This document shows positions 45,380 through 53,786 of a stretch of 64,000 nucleotides of DNA, in pieces. Below the pieces are notes generated by a model, which did no database searches, was not told the DNA's origin, and saw only the letters and a program-made list of their open reading frames with translations. Numbering within the stretch: the first letter of the stretch is position 1; each line of letters starts with the position of its first letter. The DNA is from Candidatus Marinarcus aquaticus. GTDB taxonomy: Bacteria; Campylobacterota; Campylobacteria; Campylobacterales; Arcobacteraceae. The DNA lies in assembly GCF_004116335.1 (NCBI RefSeq), contig NZ_PDKN01000011.1, forward strand, positions 32,222-96,221, read 5' to 3'. The translations under genes were made by a program, and so were the position numbers.

Positions 45380-45469
45380 AAATCAAATATTTATTGTCAA
45401 GAGTTATAAAGATTATTATTTGATTCAGGATATTGTATTATAATTACTTTTTTAATAATAAGGATAGAG

Positions 45470-45763
45470 ATGTTTATAGTTTTACTTACATATATAAAAC
45501 CATTAGAAGTTGTTGATGATTATTTAGAAGCACATGTAAAATATTTAAAAGAGCAATATAAAGAAGGAAATTTTATAGCATCAGGAAGAAAAATTCCAAG
45601 AGATGGTGGAGTGATACTCTCAAAACTTGATTCAAAAGAGAAGTTACAAGAAGTGCTTAAAAAAGACCCTTTTAAACTTGCAAATGTTGCAAATTATGAA
45701 ATAATAGAATTTGTTCCAAGTATGACATCAGATGAGTATGAAAATTTGAAATGGGAGTGTTAG
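45470..45763 (+). CDS. YciI family protein
   Basis: 97 residues of the YCII fold. MFIVLLTYIKPLEVVDDYLEAHVKYLKEQ carries the conserved His near residue 23. FIASGRKIPRDGGVILSKLDSKEKLQEVLKKDPF has the conserved Asp of the DP motif, and NVANYEIIEFVP is the last strand. The family is a putative dehydrogenase/dehydratase-like small enzyme fold without a settled reaction. It ends only 3 bases before the left inverted repeat of the IS256 element. Confidence 0.9.
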   Translation: MFIVLLTYIKPLEVVDDYLEAHVKYLKEQYKEGNFIASGRKIPRDGGVILSKLDSKEKLQEVLKKDPFKLANVANYEIIEFVPSMTSDEYENLKWEC

Positions 45764-45766
45764 AAA

Positions 45767-45785
45767 TTTTGTGTCAGTCTGATAG
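45767..45785 (+). repeat. Left terminal inverted repeat of the IS256 element
   Basis: TTTTGTGTCAGTCTGATAG. It matches in inverted orientation the sequence ending at 48879, with two extra bases in the right copy. Confidence 0.6.
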
Positions 45786-45808
45786 AATTTATTCTAAAGG
45801 ATTGAACA

Positions 45809-47011
45809 ATGAATCAAACACTTGATTTAACAGATGCACTTGAACAAATTAAAGCTGGTGCAAAAATAGATGGTAAGGACGGAGTTTTAGCTCCTCTTAT
45901 CAAACAACTAACTGAAGCTGCATTACAAGCAGAACTTGAATCACATCTTACTACTGAGATAAATAAAAACCGTAAGAACGGTAAATCTACTAAAACTATG
46001 AAAAGTAGTGTTGGAGAATTTGAACTTGATGTTCCAAGAGATAGGAATGGTTCTTATGAACCTCAAATAGTTAAAAAACATCAAACACATATGTCAGACC
46101 ATATAGAGCAAAAGATTTTATCTTTATATGCTCTTGGTAATAGCTACTCTCAAATATCTGAACATATTCAAGAGTTATATGGTACTGAGTTTTCTAAAGC
46201 AACAATAAGTGCTGTTACAGACAAAGTTATACCATTGCTCAAAGAGTGGCAACAAAGACCATTAGAATCAATCTATCCATTTGTATGGCTTGATGCTATA
46301 CACTATAAAATTAAAGATAATGGTAGATATATTTCAAAAGCAGTTTATACTATCCTTGGTGTTGGACTAAATGGCAAAAAAGAGATATTAGGTTTATACC
46401 TTTCAGAAAATGAGGGAACTAACTTCTGGCTACAGGTTTTAACTGATTTAAATAATAGAGGTGTAGAAGATATACTTATTGCATCTGTTGATGGATTAAA
46501 AGGGTTTCCAGAAGCTATAAATGCAATATTTCCAAATACTGAAGTTCAATTGTGTATCGTACATCAAATTAGAAATTCAATACGCTATGTAGCTTCTAAA
46601 AACCAAAAAGAGTTTATGAAAGATTTGAAGATTATCTATCAAGCTATCTCCAAAGAAGCTGCTGAAATGGAACTTGACAACCTTGAGTCTAAGTGGGGCA
46701 AAAAATATCCTATTGTAATTAAGTCGTGGAGGAACAAATGGGAACATCTATCTGCATATTTTAAATATCCTGAAGAGATAAGACGCATCATCTACACTAC
46801 TAATATTATTGAATCAGTTCACAGACAGTTTAGAAAACTTACTAAAACTAAAGGTGCTTTCCCAAATGAAAATAGTCTTCTCAAACTTTTGTATATGGGT
46901 ATTCAGAATGCTTCTAAAAAATGGACTATGCCTATTTGGAATTGGTCGCTAACTATTTCACAGTTGGCAATATTATTTGAGGGCAGACTAGATGAATCTT
47001 TAAACTTATGA
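45809..47011 (+). CDS. IS256-family transposase (Transposase_mut)
   Basis: A full-length 400-residue DDE transposase. Mutator-type signatures are present: VFPR-like DVPRDRNGSYEPQIVKKHQ (about 74-92), the first Asp in VWLDAIHYKIKD (about 158-169), the second Asp in IASVDGLKGFPEAI (about 225-238), C/H residues in VQLCIVHQIRNS, and the catalytic Glu in IYTTNIIESVHRQFRKLTKTKG (about 333-354). No frameshift or internal stop is present, so the enzyme looks intact. The start follows AAGGATTG. Confidence 0.96.
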   Translation: MNQTLDLTDALEQIKAGAKIDGKDGVLAPLIKQLTEAALQAELESHLTTEINKNRKNGKSTKTMKSSVGEFELDVPRDRNGSYEPQIVKKHQTHMSDHIEQKILSLYALGNSYSQISEHIQELYGTEFSKATISAVTDKVIPLLKEWQQRPLESIYPFVWLDAIHYKIKDNGRYISKAVYTILGVGLNGKKEILGLYLSENEGTNFWLQVLTDLNNRGVEDILIASVDGLKGFPEAINAIFPNTEVQLCIVHQIRNSIRYVASKNQKEFMKDLKIIYQAISKEAAEMELDNLESKWGKKYPIVIKSWRNKWEHLSAYFKYPEEIRRIIYTTNIIESVHRQFRKLTKTKGAFPNENSLLKLLYMGIQNASKKWTMPIWNWSLTISQLAILFEGRLDESLNL

Positions 47012-47029
47012 CTTAAAAAGTGATTTTTG

Positions 47030-47162
47030 TTGTTCAAAAAGTCCTTAGGATTTGAGAGAATCACTAAATTCTACTTCTTGAACACTTTTTGGAACAAATT
47101 ATATCTCTAAACAAAGGTTATAAAGCCAATAAGTTAGATTTTCTAATTTTGTTCCAAAATCT
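47030..47162. repeat. Cluster of related inverted repeats after the transposase gene
   Basis: TTGTTCAAAAAGT (47030-47042) is inverted relative to ACTTTTTGGAACAAATTA (47084-47101), and that in turn to TAATTTTGTTCCAAAATCT (47144-47162). A direct copy of the middle one, with one mismatch in 18, lies at 48805-48822. No gene is seen from 47012 to 47244 apart from these repeats. They could be ends of a small nested element or folded IS sequence. Confidence 0.55.
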
Positions 47163-47244
47163 AGAGGTTATAGGAAAAGCTATTCAAAATTTTGTATTCT
47201 ATTTAGTATCTACAACTCAATAGATAGATTTATGCCAATATTCA

Positions 47245-48075
47245 CTAGTTTACAAATCTGCAAGCTCCAGAAACTTTAATTGAACTATTTAAAATCTCGT
47301 TAAAACTTACAAATAATTGAGATGGTTGTTTCATATCAAATCCTTGTAAAATCTCAATTTCTCCTGATTTTTTAATTCCCATATTTCTTAAATATTCTCC
47401 TAAAGCAATAGCAGCAGAACCAGTTGCTGGGTCTTCATATACTCCACCATAAGCAAAAGCATTTCTTGAATGAAATAAATTTTCATTTTCTTTCCATAAA
47501 ATATTAATAGTTACAATATTTTTATTTATCATTAATTCTTTTACTTTTTCAAAATCATATTTCATTTCTTGAAGCGTTTTTTTATTTTTAACAAATAAAA
47601 TTAGATTATTTATTCCTGAAAAAGATACTTTTATTGGATATTTTTCATTTAAATCATTTTTACTAAATGAAAAAGCATCAAGAATACTATCTACATAATC
47701 TTTTTCAATATCATATGTATATGTTTTTACTGAATTAATACTTGTAAAAATTTTATTATTATTTTCATTAACTTCAATTTGAATTTTGCCATCACTTAAA
47801 ACTAAATCATATATACCTAAGCCAAATTTTTGACCAAGTATAAAACCACTTGCAATTGTTGCATGACCACAAAAAGCTATTTCTGTTTCAGGAGAGAAGT
47901 ATCTTATTCTAAAAGAATTACCTTGTTTTAACAAAAATGCTGTTTCTGAATAATTAACCTCTTTGGCAATTTCAAGCATTTGTTCTTCACTTAACATTTC
48001 ATCTAAAATCAATACCCCTGCTGGATTACCACCTCTATTTTTATATGCAAAGGCTGATACTTTTTCTACTTTCAA
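47245..48075 (-). CDS. PhzF family isomerase-like protein
   Basis: 276 residues of the diaminopimelate-epimerase-like PhzF fold. The family motifs are KNRGGNPAGVLILDE (about 12-26), SETAFLLKQG with catalytic-type Glu, EIAFCGHATIASGFIL (about 66-81) and GGVYEDPATGSAAIALGEYL (about 210-229). PhzF proteins isomerise small amino or aromatic acids; the substrate is unknown. The gene lies 2 bases from the LysE-type gene, suggesting one operon, and between the transposase and a possible IS right end. Confidence 0.92.
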   Translation of the reverse strand: MKVEKVSAFAYKNRGGNPAGVLILDEMLSEEQMLEIAKEVNYSETAFLLKQGNSFRIRYFSPETEIAFCGHATIASGFILGQKFGLGIYDLVLSDGKIQIEVNENNNKIFTSINSVKTYTYDIEKDYVDSILDAFSFSKNDLNEKYPIKVSFSGINNLILFVKNKKTLQEMKYDFEKVKELMINKNIVTINILWKENENLFHSRNAFAYGGVYEDPATGSAAIALGEYLRNMGIKKSGEIEILQGFDMKQPSQLFVSFNEILNSSIKVSGACRFVN

Positions 48076-48077
48076 TA

Positions 48078-48701
48078 TTAAGCTCTTTTTGTATTTGCCA
48101 TAAAAATTGCAGCTAAAATAAGTAATCCACCTGTTATTCTATTTTGTATTTTTATTGCTTTTACATCTTTTAATAAAAATTTTAATTTAGATGCAAGAGA
48201 AGAATAACCTGTCATTACAAAAATATCTAATATACTCAACGTAACAGCAAGAATCATAAATTGAAAAAATATTGATTCATTAGGATTAATAAATTGAGGA
48301 ATAAAAGCCACTAAAAATATTGTTGCTTTTACATTTGTCAAATTTATTAAAATAGAACTAAAAAAAGCTTTTTTAGGATTATATGAATTTATTTTTTCTT
48401 GTTCATCAACCAACTCAACTTTTTCAAAAATTTTACTTAATCCAAAATATACTAAATAAGCAACACCAATCCATTTGATAATATTAAAAACCATCACAGA
48501 TTTAGTTATAATCGCACCCAATCCAATAACTACAATAAAAGCTTGAATTAGATATCCAACTTGTAATCCTAAAATTGCAGGGTATGATTTTTTAAGTCCA
48601 TATTTTAATCCATAATTCATTGAAACAACTGCTCCAACTCCTGGAGAAAGAGATACAACAAAGGTTGCTATTGCAAAAGTTAACCAAATATGAAATTCCA
48701 T
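48078..48701 (-). CDS. LysE family exporter
   Basis: 207 residues, about six membrane helices. The LysE/RhtB signature SLSPGVGAVVSMNYGLKYGLKKSYPAILGLQVG lies at about 18-50, with NPKKAFFSSILINLTNVKATIFLVAFIPQF (about 107-136) in the second half. It probably exports an amino acid or derivative. The downstream PhzF-like gene follows after 2 bases, a pairing seen in other bacteria. It is distinct from the other LysE gene of the window. Confidence 0.9.
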   Translation of the reverse strand: MEFHIWLTFAIATFVVSLSPGVGAVVSMNYGLKYGLKKSYPAILGLQVGYLIQAFIVVIGLGAIITKSVMVFNIIKWIGVAYLVYFGLSKIFEKVELVDEQEKINSYNPKKAFFSSILINLTNVKATIFLVAFIPQFINPNESIFFQFMILAVTLSILDIFVMTGYSSLASKLKFLLKDVKAIKIQNRITGGLLILAAIFMANTKRA

Positions 48702-48804
48702 TTAATCTCCTTATATTTTAGAAATTATATATCTTGAAGACTTAAATTATTATTACTTTACTTTAGGTAAGTAATAGAATTTTATTTTTTATCCCAATAA
48801 CTGT

Positions 48805-48822
48805 ACTTTTTGGAGCAAATTA
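48805..48822 (+). repeat. Direct copy of the 47084-47101 repeat
   Basis: ACTTTTTGGAGCAAATTA differs in one of 18 bases from 47084-47101, so the PhzF/LysE pair is bracketed by short direct repeats inside the possible IS ends. Confidence 0.6.
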
Positions 48823-48858
48823 GGATTAGTAAGATTAACTATGCTAAAATTCTAGGAA

Positions 48859-48879
48859 CTATCAGTTACTGACACAAAA
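48859..48879 (-). repeat. Possible right terminal inverted repeat of the IS256 element
   Basis: CTATCAGTTACTGACACAAAA; the reverse complement starts TTTTGTGTCAGT like the left end at 45767. Confidence 0.5.
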
Positions 48880-48904
48880 CTCTGAACAGTCTCTTTGAAA
48901 TCAT

Positions 48905-48927
48905 AAATTAGTATCTAATACTAATTT
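48905..48927. terminator. Hairpin overlapping the stop of the NAD-binding protein gene
   Basis: A perfect 9-bp stem AAATTAGTA/TACTAATTT with loop TCTAA covers the minus-strand stop codon at 48921-48923. Confidence 0.5.
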
Positions 48928-49787
48928 CTGGTTTTTTTGACTTCTTCTAAAAAAAAGTCTTCTAATCTTTTATCTCCATAGGTAGAAGCAATATTGTCTT
49001 TTGCCAAAAGAGTTAAAAAAAATTCAATTGGTCCATATACTTTAGATGAAGTGAAAATTCTAAGAAGTTTTATAATAATAACTCTAATAAAATTAGGCAA
49101 ATGTACTATTTTAATCTCTTTGTTCCAAGCTTTTAGTGCAAGTTTAGCTATTTCATTTTGAGTTAGTATATCTGGACCTCCTATTTGTTCCTCTTCATTA
49201 TCAGTTGAAATTAGTTTTTTTACACAAAATCTTGCTAAATCTTCTCCATGTATAGGATTGAGTTTATATTCACCATGAGAAAATAGATATATTTTTCCAC
49301 TTTTTGCTATATTTAAAAAATCTTTCATATCTGAAAAAAAGCCATTTGGTCTTATGATACTATATTTTAATGATGAGTTTTTTAATTCCTCAACAAACTT
49401 CTCTTTTGCTTCAAATATTTTTAAATTTTTAAATTTATCTCCATCTATAGCAGAGATGTATTCAAATTTTGTTACATTTGATTTAATAGCTTCATTTAAT
49501 AAATTTTTATTTCCTTGATAATCCACATCCATATAAGTTAAACCATCTCTTTGTCTAGTAATACCAATACTTGAAAAAATATAATCAATATTATTAGCTA
49601 TATTATTTAATGTTTCAGGTTTTGTAACTTCTCCTATAAAAAACTCATCGACATTTGAAAATAACTCTTTTTGTTTTTCTTCTCTAATTAATACTCTTAC
49701 AAAGTAATCTTGCTTCTTTATCTCTTTTACAATATATTGACCTAAATATCCTGTTGCTCCTGCAACTAAAAATCTTTTTTTCTTCAA
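48921..49787 (-). CDS. NAD(P)H-binding SDR-like oxidoreductase
   Basis: 288 residues. The Rossmann motif VAGATGYLGQYIVKEI lies at 8-23 (atypical SDR GxxGxxG). Then FIGEVTKPETLNN, IFSSIGITRQRDGLTYMDVDYQGNKNLL and IIRPNGFFSDMKDFL follow. The active-site Tyr-Lys pair is not evident, as in NmrA/complex-I-assembly-like members, so it may be a redox sensor or quinone-linked protein. It is 33 bases downstream of the alpha/beta hydrolase gene and probably in the same TetR-controlled operon. Confidence 0.88.
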   Translation of the reverse strand: MKKKRFLVAGATGYLGQYIVKEIKKQDYFVRVLIREEKQKELFSNVDEFFIGEVTKPETLNNIANNIDYIFSSIGITRQRDGLTYMDVDYQGNKNLLNEAIKSNVTKFEYISAIDGDKFKNLKIFEAKEKFVEELKNSSLKYSIIRPNGFFSDMKDFLNIAKSGKIYLFSHGEYKLNPIHGEDLARFCVKKLISTDNEEEQIGGPDILTQNEIAKLALKAWNKEIKIVHLPNFIRVIIIKLLRIFTSSKVYGPIEFFLTLLAKDNIASTYGDKRLEDFFLEEVKKTRN

Positions 49788-49820
49788 GATTCTTTCCTTA
49801 TATTGATTATTTATTTGATA

Positions 49821-50693
49821 TTATAATTTTTTTAATTCAGATAGTATAAAAGAATTTATTATTTCACATAATTCTTCAGCTTTTTCTTCTGGAACATAAT
49901 GTCCACACTCTTTTATAATTGAACTTACAACATTATTTGAAATCTTTTTCATGGCAATACCCACTTGCTCAGAAACAGCAAATTCCCCTCCAATTGCTAA
50001 AATTTTTGTTGATATTTTAGAAGTTTGCTTTTTGTTTTGAAGAGCACTTTTTTCAAAGTATCTATAATATTCAAAACCATTTCTCATTTTATTTGGTTTT
50101 ATATATGATAAATAGTAATTTTCTATATCTTCTTCTTTTATTGAATTTTTAATGTAAGATTTTTTCTCAAAATACCATGAAATATACTCTTTTTCTTTAC
50201 CTTTAGTTAAAAATTCTGGAATAGAATCTAAACTATGAAAATAAAATTGCCAAACTTTATTTGCATTTTCTAATTTGAATAAATCATCAGGTATTAAGCC
50301 TGGAATTCCAGCATCTATAATAACCAGACTATTTAAATACTCTTCAAAAAATAAAGAATAACTTGTGGCAACCCAAGCACCTATGTCATGCCCAATTAGA
50401 TGGAATTTTTTTATACCTAATTTATTTCTAAAATCATTAATAATTGTTGCAATATTTTTTGTATCATAGTTTAAAGTATCGCTACTATTTCCTAAACCTG
50501 GTAAATCAAGAGCTATAACTCTAAAGTTCTTTGATAAAATTGGAATTACCTTTCTCCACATATATGATGTTTGTGGCCAACCATGAAGTAAAATAATAAC
50601 TTCTCCTTCCCCTTCTTGATGATAAGCAATCTCTATTTCATCTAAAATCAATTTTTTTTCATTTAAAAATTTATAAATAGGTGTATTTGACAT
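49821..50693 (-). CDS. Alpha/beta hydrolase, epoxide hydrolase / haloalkane dehalogenase-like
   Basis: 290 residues. The oxyanion-hole motif HGWPQTSYMWRK lies at about 36-47. The nucleophile elbow LIGHDIGAWVATSYS (about 98-112) has Asp instead of Ser, as in epoxide hydrolases and haloacid/haloalkane dehalogenases. The cap region FYFHSLDSIPEFLTKG follows, and the C-terminal KECGHYVPEEKAEE holds the catalytic His. It would open epoxides or dehalogenate small molecules. Its promoter region carries a twin operator shared with the divergent TetR gene. Confidence 0.9.
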   Translation of the reverse strand: MSNTPIYKFLNEKKLILDEIEIAYHQEGEGEVIILLHGWPQTSYMWRKVIPILSKNFRVIALDLPGLGNSSDTLNYDTKNIATIINDFRNKLGIKKFHLIGHDIGAWVATSYSLFFEEYLNSLVIIDAGIPGLIPDDLFKLENANKVWQFYFHSLDSIPEFLTKGKEKEYISWYFEKKSYIKNSIKEEDIENYYLSYIKPNKMRNGFEYYRYFEKSALQNKKQTSKISTKILAIGGEFAVSEQVGIAMKKISNNVVSSIIKECGHYVPEEKAEELCEIINSFILSELKKL

Positions 50694-50711
50694 TTTAGTC
50701 CTTTATATTTG

Positions 50712-50761
50712 TTGACCAGTAGGTCTAGTGCAACTATATCAAAACTAGACCAGCTTGTCAA
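50712..50761. promoter_or_regulatory. Twin inverted operator for the TetR-family regulator
   Basis: TTGACCAGTAGGTCTAGT (50712-50729) and ACTAGACCAGCTTGTCAA (50744-50761) are inverted copies matching at 15 of 18 positions. Each contains a GACC-N4-GGTC-like half-palindrome resembling a NemR box. They lie between the divergent hydrolase and TetR genes and overlap both promoter regions. Confidence 0.7.
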
Positions 50762-50783
50762 CTAAAAAATGATACACTTATAT

Positions 50784-51359
50784 ATGGAAAAAATTAATAC
50801 AAAAAATAGATTAATAGAGTCGGCATATAATGAAATATATGAAAATGGCTATCAAGGAGCTTCTTTAAATACTATTTTAAAAAATGCAAATGTTCACAAA
50901 GGATCAATGTATCACTTTTTTTCAACAAAAAAAGAGATGGCACTATGTGCAATTCAAGAGAAGATTTATGCAAAATTTGAAGAGAGATATGGAAGAATCT
51001 TAAATTTAAATAGCAATTATTTAGAAGCATTAATTGAACAATTAAAAGATACTTCCCAAAGGGATTTTATAAGAGGCTGTCCCATAGCAAATATTGTGCA
51101 AGAGATGTCTAATATTGATGATGAGTTTAAAGTTATAATGGAAAAGATATATTATACTTTTAGGAAAAGTATAAAAAATATTTTAGATATGGCAATAGAA
51201 AAAAAAGAGATGAAAGAGTGTGATACTAATAAATTATCTCTTTATATTGCTTCAACATTGGAAGGTGCAATTCTTTCAGCAAAAGCTACTGGAAATGTAC
51301 AAGATTATAGTGATGTAATTGATATGTTAGCTATATTTATTTTGTCTTTTAAAAACTAA
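50784..51359 (+). CDS. TetR/AcrR family regulator (NemR/AcuR-like)
   Basis: 191 residues from the ATG at 50784 (an in-frame ATG at 50769 leaves only 7 bases after the operator). The TetR helix-turn-helix is NRLIESAYNEIYENGYQGASLNTILKNANVHKGSMYHFFSTKKEMA (about 7-52). The C-terminal ligand domain has RGCPIANIVQEMSNID (about 91-106); this cysteine lies where NemR-type sensors of electrophiles carry a reactive cysteine. It probably represses itself and the divergent hydrolase/oxidoreductase genes through the operator at 50712-50761. Confidence 0.9.
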   Translation: MEKINTKNRLIESAYNEIYENGYQGASLNTILKNANVHKGSMYHFFSTKKEMALCAIQEKIYAKFEERYGRILNLNSNYLEALIEQLKDTSQRDFIRGCPIANIVQEMSNIDDEFKVIMEKIYYTFRKSIKNILDMAIEKKEMKECDTNKLSLYIASTLEGAILSAKATGNVQDYSDVIDMLAIFILSFKN

Positions 51360-51381
51360 ATATATATTGTGTGGATAAAAA

Positions 51382-52122
51382 ATGATAAAGAATAGTATTT
51401 CTGTTTTGGGTAGTGGTTGGTTAGGTTTCCCCTTAGCTCAATCATTATCAAAAGAGTTTTCCATAAAGTTATCTACAACTACATATAAAAAATTTGACAA
51501 AATAAAAGATGAAAATATCACACCATTTATTGTTGACATAAATAATTTAAGTGGGGAGATTGATAAGTTTTTATCTTCAGATATTTTGATTATAAATATT
51601 CCTTCAAAAAATATTGATGGATTTAAAGAGTTGATAAAACATATACTAAATTCAAGTATTCAAAAAATTGTTTTTATCAGTTCAATTTCAGTTTTAAAAG
51701 ATGAAACAAGTCCTTTACTTGAAATAGAAAATCTATTTAAAAAGACAAATCTTGAAATAACAATTTTAAGATTTGCAGGACTTATCGGATATGGAAGAAA
51801 TCCTGCAAAATTTTTCCCAAATGGCAAAGTTGTAAAAGATGTAAATGCACCTGTAAATATGATACATAGGGATGATTGTATCAATATAATAGGAAATGTA
51901 ATTAAACAAGGTATTTTTGATGAAACTTTTAATTGCGTTACTCCTTCCCATCCCACAAAAAAAGAGTTTTATACCTATTGTGCAAAAGTATCCGATTTGC
52001 CTATTCCAACTTTTGATTCACTCAAAAATGAAAGCAATAAAAAAATAGTAAAGAGCGATTTGCTTGTATTAAAACTAAACTATAAATTTATTCATGAAGA
52101 TTTGATGAAAATAGTATTTTAA
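51382..52122 (+). CDS. NAD-dependent epimerase/dehydratase-like protein (YeeZ-type)
   Basis: 246 residues. The Rossmann loop SVLGSGWLGFPLAQSL (7-22) is of the GxGxxG type. IVFISSISVLKDETSP (about 95-110), LRFAGLIGYGRNPAKF and MIHRDDCINII follow, the layout of short atypical SDR proteins near YeeZ. The usual YxxxK is absent, so activity is uncertain. It starts 22 bases after the TetR gene and may be co-transcribed with it. Confidence 0.8.
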   Translation: MIKNSISVLGSGWLGFPLAQSLSKEFSIKLSTTTYKKFDKIKDENITPFIVDINNLSGEIDKFLSSDILIINIPSKNIDGFKELIKHILNSSIQKIVFISSISVLKDETSPLLEIENLFKKTNLEITILRFAGLIGYGRNPAKFFPNGKVVKDVNAPVNMIHRDDCINIIGNVIKQGIFDETFNCVTPSHPTKKEFYTYCAKVSDLPIPTFDSLKNESNKKIVKSDLLVLKLNYKFIHEDLMKIVF

Positions 52123-52204
52123 ATAAATAAAGATTTTAAAGTCATAATATTTAATTAGTTTTTATAACTATTTGTTAAAATTGTTAAAATTATTAAGGTT
52201 TTTA

Positions 52205-52831
52205 ATGAATGAAGTAAATAGTGAATTTTATTATGATAAGTTAAGAAAAGCTTGTAATCAATATTATGAATTCAGTGATGAATCTTTTGAGGCTTTTAAA
52301 AATATCTGTTTTATAAAAGAGGTCAAAAAGGGTGAAGTGCTGCAAGACACATACTCAAAAGCGAAATATATCTATTTTATTTGTAAAGGAATTCTTCGTA
52401 CATACTATTTAAATGAAGAAGGAACAATATATACAAAAAACCTTTTTAGTGAGAATTATTTCTCTGCTTCAAAGGTCTCTTTACTTACAAAAGAGAACTC
52501 TTATTTAAATATTGAAGCTTTAGAAGATTCTGTTTTAATCTATATCAATTTTGAAGAGTATAAACAACTCATCAACTCCAATATGGAGTTTAAAGATTTT
52601 TACATCAACTATTTGGAAAAAAATTGGGTGATTGTAAAAGAGAAAAATGAGATTTCATTGATTATTGATGATGCCACAACCAGATATTTGAATTTTATAA
52701 AAAATAATCCAAATATACAAAATAGAATTTCACAACACCATATTGCAAACCACTTAGGAATAACACCTACGCAATTGAGTCGAATAAGAAAAAAACTCAA
52801 ATCAACCTATGTAAATGACAAAATAAATTAA
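52205..52831 (+). CDS. Crp/Fnr-like transcriptional regulator (paralogue 1)
   Basis: 208 residues from the ATG at 52205. The cyclic-nucleotide-type beta roll (about 35-125) contains ICFIKEVKKGEVLQDTYSKAKYIYFICKGILRTYY. A long dimer helix follows, then the C-terminal HTH with HHIANHLGITPTQLSRIRKKLKS (about 176-200). No Fnr-type cysteines are present. It lies 35 bases before an EamA transporter gene and is homologous to the regulator at 55884-56495, which also adjoins an EamA gene. Confidence 0.88.
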   Translation: MNEVNSEFYYDKLRKACNQYYEFSDESFEAFKNICFIKEVKKGEVLQDTYSKAKYIYFICKGILRTYYLNEEGTIYTKNLFSENYFSASKVSLLTKENSYLNIEALEDSVLIYINFEEYKQLINSNMEFKDFYINYLEKNWVIVKEKNEISLIIDDATTRYLNFIKNNPNIQNRISQHHIANHLGITPTQLSRIRKKLKSTYVNDKIN

Positions 52832-52866
52832 ATATAATACTATTCCATAAAAAAGGAATATTTTAT

Positions 52867-53748
52867 ATGAGTGAAAATTTTAAAGCACATATTTTAGTTA
52901 TAATAGCCACTTTTTTAATTGCGGGTTCATTTATAGTTTCAAAAAAATTAGCAGGTATCATTGACCCTATATCTTTGACTCTTTTTCGATTTGTTTTTGC
53001 TTCAATAGTTTTAGCTCCCATCATTTTTATAAAACAAAAATACAGAACTAAAGTAAGAGAAACATTTAAACGAGCTTTGGTTATCAGTCTGTTTTACTCT
53101 TTGTATTTTATTGGTTTATTCAAAGCTTTAGAGTACACAACAGCTTTAAATACAGGCACACTGTTTACTTTAGTTCCTCTTCTAACAGCAGTTTTGGCTA
53201 TTTTTGTATTTAAACAAACCATCACACTTTTTCAGTTTTTGGTATATGTAGTTGGTATTATTGGAACGTGTATGGTTGTATTTAAAGGGGATTTACAACT
53301 GTTTTTAAATCTTTCATTAAATTATGGTGATGTAATCTTTTTGTTTGCCATTGTTGCTATGGCTTTATATTCTATCAGTGCCAAACATTTTTATAAAGAG
53401 GGTGATGAAGTATTAGTTTTAACCTTTATGACGTTAATCGGTGGTATTATCTGGATGGGGTTAGCTTTGGTGTTGTTCAATATCCCTTTACAATGGGAAA
53501 AAATAAATGACAATCTATTTTTAGATATGAGTTATTTAGCCATTGCTGCAACGCTGTTTACGGTATACTTAAACCAAAAAGCAACTGTGATTTTGGGTCC
53601 TAAAAAGACCATGGCCTATATTTATACAAGTCCTGTAGCGGTTGCTTTGTTGATGTATCTGTTTTATGCACAAAGCATGAGTTTTTGGGTTTTTATAGGC
53701 ATTATCATATCTTCAATGGCCACACTCATACTTTTATTCAAAAGTTGA
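52867..53748 (+). CDS. EamA/DMT family transporter (paralogue 1)
   Basis: 293 residues with ten hydrophobic helices in two EamA repeats (about 5-140 and 152-290). Typical features are GSFIVSKKLAGIIDPISLTLFRFVFASIVL at the start, ALEYTTALNTGTLFTLVPLLTAVLA at the end of repeat 1 helix 4, and GPKKTMAYIYTSPVAVALLMYL. It probably exports a metabolite or drug. It is linked to the Crp-like gene upstream and closely related to the EamA protein at 56606-57487. Confidence 0.92.
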   Translation: MSENFKAHILVIIATFLIAGSFIVSKKLAGIIDPISLTLFRFVFASIVLAPIIFIKQKYRTKVRETFKRALVISLFYSLYFIGLFKALEYTTALNTGTLFTLVPLLTAVLAIFVFKQTITLFQFLVYVVGIIGTCMVVFKGDLQLFLNLSLNYGDVIFLFAIVAMALYSISAKHFYKEGDEVLVLTFMTLIGGIIWMGLALVLFNIPLQWEKINDNLFLDMSYLAIAATLFTVYLNQKATVILGPKKTMAYIYTSPVAVALLMYLFYAQSMSFWVFIGIIISSMATLILLFKS

Positions 53749-53756
53749 TAGTTAAT

Positions 53757-53786
53757 AAAAAAAGATAGAGTAATCTATCTTTTTTT
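53757..53786. terminator. Strong bidirectional terminator
   Basis: A perfect 13-bp stem of AAAAAAAGATAGA/TCTATCTTTTTTT with a GTAA loop lies between the convergent EamA gene and the CEOS-like gene, whose stop is inside the 3' arm. Confidence 0.85.

Larger units (their letters stand above)
45767..48879 (+). mobile_element. IS256-family element with a distant right end, possibly carrying two passenger genes
   Basis: The left end TTTTGTGTCAGTCTGATAG (45767-45785) lies 24 bases before the transposase gene. No matching end follows the transposase within 230 bases. The only matching inverted end is CTATCAGTTACTGACACAAAA (48859-48879). The ends share 12 exact outer bases plus CTGATAG with a 2-base insertion. 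Between transposase and right end lie PhzF-like and LysE-like genes on the opposite strand. No target-site duplication was found. So this is either a passenger-carrying IS, or one intact left end and a solo right end from another copy. Confidence 0.45.

Noticed and set aside
45759..45766. Possible 8-base target duplication for the IS256 element
   Set aside because: The 8 bases left of 45767 and those right of 48879 (CTCTGAAC) do not match, so no duplication is claimed.
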